64,000 bases of DNA from Paenibacillus sp. RUD330 (GTDB lineage: Bacteria > Bacillota > Bacilli > Paenibacillales > Paenibacillaceae): assembly GCF_002243345.2 (NCBI RefSeq), contig NZ_CP022655.2, forward strand, positions 3,164,501 through 3,228,500, given 5' to 3'. Made by a program: the position numbers and the translations under genes. Under the pieces are notes generated by a model. The model was not told where the DNA came from. It saw only the letters and a program-made list of their open reading frames with translations, and did no database searches. Shown piece by piece: positions 61,665-64,000 of this stretch. The stretch's first letter is position 1; each line of letters starts with the position of its first letter.

Positions 61665-62360
61665 CTAACGAACGTGGATATCCACGCCGTATGCATGCAG
61701 GCCCAGCTTGCGGGCGACCGACTGCGAAGCGAAATTGTCCCATGAGGTGCTGTAAAACGGCAGCATGCCGCCGGCCTGCAGCGCCTGGGCCCATGCTTCC
61801 GCGCACATGATCGCGAGCCCCCGGCCTCGATGGCCCGGCAGCGTCTCCAGCCCGGCCTCCGCTCCAAGGGGGCTTTTTCTTGCGCTGAAGCAGACCGACA
61901 CGGCCCGCCCGTCTGCGACGACGGCAAAAACCGGCTGCCGGTCCTCCAGCCCTTCGGCCAAGCCCGGAAATCCGGAATCAAGCAAATTCCTGTTCTCGCT
62001 CGCAATTCGGATGGCTCCGCCGGCTGCCTGAACAGGGTTTTTGAACAGATAAGCCGGTCCCATCCAGACCGACTTCAATTCACGAATGCCGTTCCCGCTC
62101 CGAATCAGCTCCGCCAGCTCCAGCCCGGTCCGGCCTCTCCCCGCCGCACGCTCAAAACCATCCCGCAGGTCGTCCGGAAAATCCTCGCCGAAGCGGATCA
62201 CATCTCCCTGTCTCGTCCTCCCGAGAAAAAAGAGCGGCGCAGCCGAGCCGGACGGCTCGTTGACCGCGATCATCCTGCCGCAGCGACCGCTCTTGAACAA
62301 AATATCCGCTTGAATCGCCATCAGTTCATAATCGCCGATCCTATCCGCCTTTCCCGCCAT
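61665..62360 (-). CDS. GNAT-family N-acetyltransferase
   Basis: A 231-residue protein. The N-terminal half is divergent. The C-terminal half has the GNAT core: AVVADGRAVSVCFSARKSP, GLETLPGHRGRGLAIMCAEAW with the acetyl-CoA loop HRGRGL, and PFYSTSWDNFASQSVARKLG. The substrate is unknown. ATG 62360 follows GGAAGGAAGA. It lies 27 bases after the binding-protein stop, so co-transcription is possible. Confidence 0.82.
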   Translation of the reverse strand: MAGKADRIGDYELMAIQADILFKSGRCGRMIAVNEPSGSAAPLFFLGRTRQGDVIRFGEDFPDDLRDGFERAAGRGRTGLELAELIRSGNGIRELKSVWMGPAYLFKNPVQAAGGAIRIASENRNLLDSGFPGLAEGLEDRQPVFAVVADGRAVSVCFSARKSPLGAEAGLETLPGHRGRGLAIMCAEAWAQALQAGGMLPFYSTSWDNFASQSVARKLGLHAYGVDIHVR

Positions 62361-62387
62361 TCTTCCTTCCCCCTTCCGCAAGCTCAA

Positions 62388-63740
62388 TCATCCTCCCGCA
62401 TCTGCTTCAGCGGCTGATTGAATCCTTGCCGCCAGCGCCTCCGGAGTCAGCTCCGAATCCGTCCGCAGCAGCTCCTGTATCCCGTCATACATCGCCTCGG
62501 TGACACCGGCGGGCAGCCGGACATCGAACACCGGCGTCAGGCGGACCTGGCGCATCAACGACAAATACTCCCTGAACAGCGGCGTCGACGCGCCCTCATT
62601 GTAATCGGTCGGATGCGAGCCGGACAAGTCGCCTCTCTCGGCGGCCCGATTGGCCTGCTCCGAGCCGGTGAGCAGCTTCACGAGCTCCAATGCGCTCTCA
62701 AGGCGTTCGCCGCTCAAGCCCGCCTTGAAGGCGATGCCCCAGCCGGAACCGCCGGATACCGTCAGGCCGCCGCCTTCTTGCCCGTCCGGTGCGGCGGCCG
62801 GCGCCGGCAGCAGCGCCAGCCTGGTCTGCGCGGCTACATGCGGAGGCGCATCCGCGGCGAACGACGATACGGCCCAGCCGCCCTCCAGCACGACCGCCGC
62901 TTTGCCCTGATAGTACAGCTCCCGCTGCTGCACGTTGTCGAGCGTTCCCCGATCGGCGTTCAGCAGCCCTTTGTCTGCCAGGCTGCGAACGGCCCGAAGC
63001 GCCTCCACGAACGGGGCGTCACTGTACTTGGCCGTGCCGGCGACGGCATCGTTCATCCACGCCTCTCCGACATAACGTTCCGCCAGCGTGCTGAACAGGC
63101 ACGAGCCTGCTACCCAGGCATCCCTGTTGCCGAACGAGATCGGCGTATAGCCCAGCTTCTTGAGCTTCTCCAGCGCCTGGAGAAGCTCCTCCCAGCTGTC
63201 CGGAAACCGTTCGTACCCCGCTTCGCGGAACATGGCGCTGTTGTAGAATACGAGCGAGGTCGCCGTAATCTGCATCGGGACGGCCGCCCGCCTGCCGTCG
63301 AAGGTGAAGTCGTCGAACGCCTCGGGCCTGAATCCGCCGCTCCAGCTAGGATCGGCCGCTAGAACGCCGTCCACCGGCTGGATCAAGCCGTTGCCGAGCA
63401 GCATCCGGGCATCCGAGCCGAGCACCATGAAGACATCCGGCAGAGCGTTTCCTGCTGCCAGCGTCTTGATTTTCTGCTTCAAGGCGTTGTTGTCCAGCAC
63501 ATCCTCGGCCAGCTCCAGGCCGGGATGCTCCCGGCGGAACTGGTCCACCAGCTCGCGATGGACGACATCGACGGCGGCGGTAGAGGTGGGCAGCCAGGAA
63601 TCCGTGAGCGTTATCCGCATCGGATCTCCCGTCCCCGCTGCAGGCGCCGCTGCCGGCGGCGACTCCGGATCGCTGCGGCAGCCGGCGGCGGCCGCGGCCA
63701 GAACCGCAAGCAGCAGCGCCGCCGCGATCCGCTTGATCAT
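62388..63740 (-). CDS. Sugar ABC transporter substrate-binding lipoprotein (CUT1 family)
   Basis: A 450-residue exported binding protein. The lipobox is AAAG-Cys21, then ITLTDSWLPTS, LPDVFMVLGSDARMLLGNGLIQPVD, MFREAGYERFPDSWEELLQALEKLKKLGYTPISFGN and AAVVLEGGWAVS, which identify family 1 sugar-binding proteins. An AraC-type regulator precedes it, a pairing common for two-component-linked sugar uptake in Paenibacillus. No permease genes follow it here. Confidence 0.9.
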   Translation of the reverse strand: MIKRIAAALLLAVLAAAAAGCRSDPESPPAAAPAAGTGDPMRITLTDSWLPTSTAAVDVVHRELVDQFRREHPGLELAEDVLDNNALKQKIKTLAAGNALPDVFMVLGSDARMLLGNGLIQPVDGVLAADPSWSGGFRPEAFDDFTFDGRRAAVPMQITATSLVFYNSAMFREAGYERFPDSWEELLQALEKLKKLGYTPISFGNRDAWVAGSCLFSTLAERYVGEAWMNDAVAGTAKYSDAPFVEALRAVRSLADKGLLNADRGTLDNVQQRELYYQGKAAVVLEGGWAVSSFAADAPPHVAAQTRLALLPAPAAAPDGQEGGGLTVSGGSGWGIAFKAGLSGERLESALELVKLLTGSEQANRAAERGDLSGSHPTDYNEGASTPLFREYLSLMRQVRLTPVFDVRLPAGVTEAMYDGIQELLRTDSELTPEALAARIQSAAEADAGG

Positions 63741-63768
63741 GAAGCATTCCCCCCTTGGCTCCAGCCGG

Positions 63769-64000
63769 CTATCGATTGCGGTAGTCCCGAGGGGACATTC
63801 CCGCGTGCTTCTTGAACATCAGCGAGAAATACTTGTAGTCCTGATACCCGACCTTGCAGGCGATATCCGCCGTCCTCATGCGGCTGCCCCGCAGCAGCCG
63901 CTGCGCTTCCTCCATCCTGTGCCTCGTCAGCCATTTGATGAAGGTCGTCCCCGTCTCTTCCTTGAACACCTTGCTCAGATGAGCCGCCGTCACTCCCGCA
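63769..64000 (-). CDS. AraC/XylS-type regulator, C-terminal part (5' end outside window)
   Basis: Only the last 76 residues are inside the window. They form the second helix-turn-helix of an AraC DNA-binding domain: TAAHLSKVFKEETGTTFIKWLTRHRMEEAQRLL and IACKVGYQDYKYFSLMFKKHAGMSPRDYR. This is typical of YesN-like response regulators paired with sugar-binding lipoproteins, but the receiver part is not visible. Confidence 0.88.
   Translation of the reverse strand, partial: AGVTAAHLSKVFKEETGTTFIKWLTRHRMEEAQRLLRGSRMRTADIACKVGYQDYKYFSLMFKKHAGMSPRDYRNR

Overview
The window looks like chromosomal DNA of a high-GC, spore-forming Firmicute of the Paenibacillus type. The support is a three-gene GerA/GerC/GerB germination operon, a run of tiny YjcZ-type sporulation proteins behind sigma-K-like promoters, an S-layer-homology domain, stalk (copper-amine-oxidase-like) domains, strong AGGAGG ribosome binding sites, many TTG/GTG starts, Bacillus-type LexA and cre sites, and several sugar uptake systems with divergent lipoproteins. 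No rRNA, tRNA, CRISPR array, phage or intact insertion sequence was found.

Layout. 1-10.2 kb: ribonuclease J (cut by the left edge), a MazG-like protein, a membrane protein, a NucA/NucB-type DNase lipoprotein, a polar amino-acid ABC system whose binding protein and permease are fused, a phosphodiester glycosidase, a DUF1906-SLH protein and MiaB. 10.3-11.7 kb: a small A+T-rich patch with a DUF1259 protein and a rifampin ADP-ribosyltransferase (Arr). 11.8-20.7 kb: exporter/TetR pairs, peptide deformylase, Nudix, GrpB, an apparently gutted methyltransferase, and an MBL-fold hydrolase/TetR operon with a clear double operator. 20.7-25.0 kb: a TPP-riboswitch-controlled thiamine-precursor transporter (ThiY, thiamine-binding protein, ThiX, ThiZ) ending in a translationally coupled TatD-family hydrolase. 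25.0-29.4 kb: the germinant receptor operon. 29.4-38.5 kb: pyroglutamyl peptidase, a decayed phosphotransferase gene, an oxidoreductase, an SOS-controlled Y-family polymerase operon, a GH13 glycosidase and small conserved genes.

38.5-58.3 kb is a carbohydrate region. A GntR-LacI hybrid regulator is followed by a GH38 alpha-mannosidase, LplB/LplC-type permeases, a lipoprotein binding protein and a 797-residue protein of unknown activity. A secreted GxGYxYP protein is divergent to the regulator. Next comes an Opp-type transporter whose promoter carries a cre site and whose binding-protein gene is separated from the permease genes by about 3.4 copies of a 191-bp tandem repeat. These genes could together import and trim mannose-containing oligosaccharides; that is inference.

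58.3-64 kb: a peptidase G1 homologue, an unknown secreted protein, four YjcZ-family micro-genes (three made by tandem duplication of a promoter-gene-terminator unit), a GNAT protein, a sugar-binding lipoprotein and the end of an AraC-type regulator cut by the right edge.

The least explained items are the 191-bp repeat array, the TatD hydrolase in the thiamine operon, the YjcZ duplication array, the SOS-linked 158-residue protein and the 797-residue protein. None is proved to be a new system by sequence alone.
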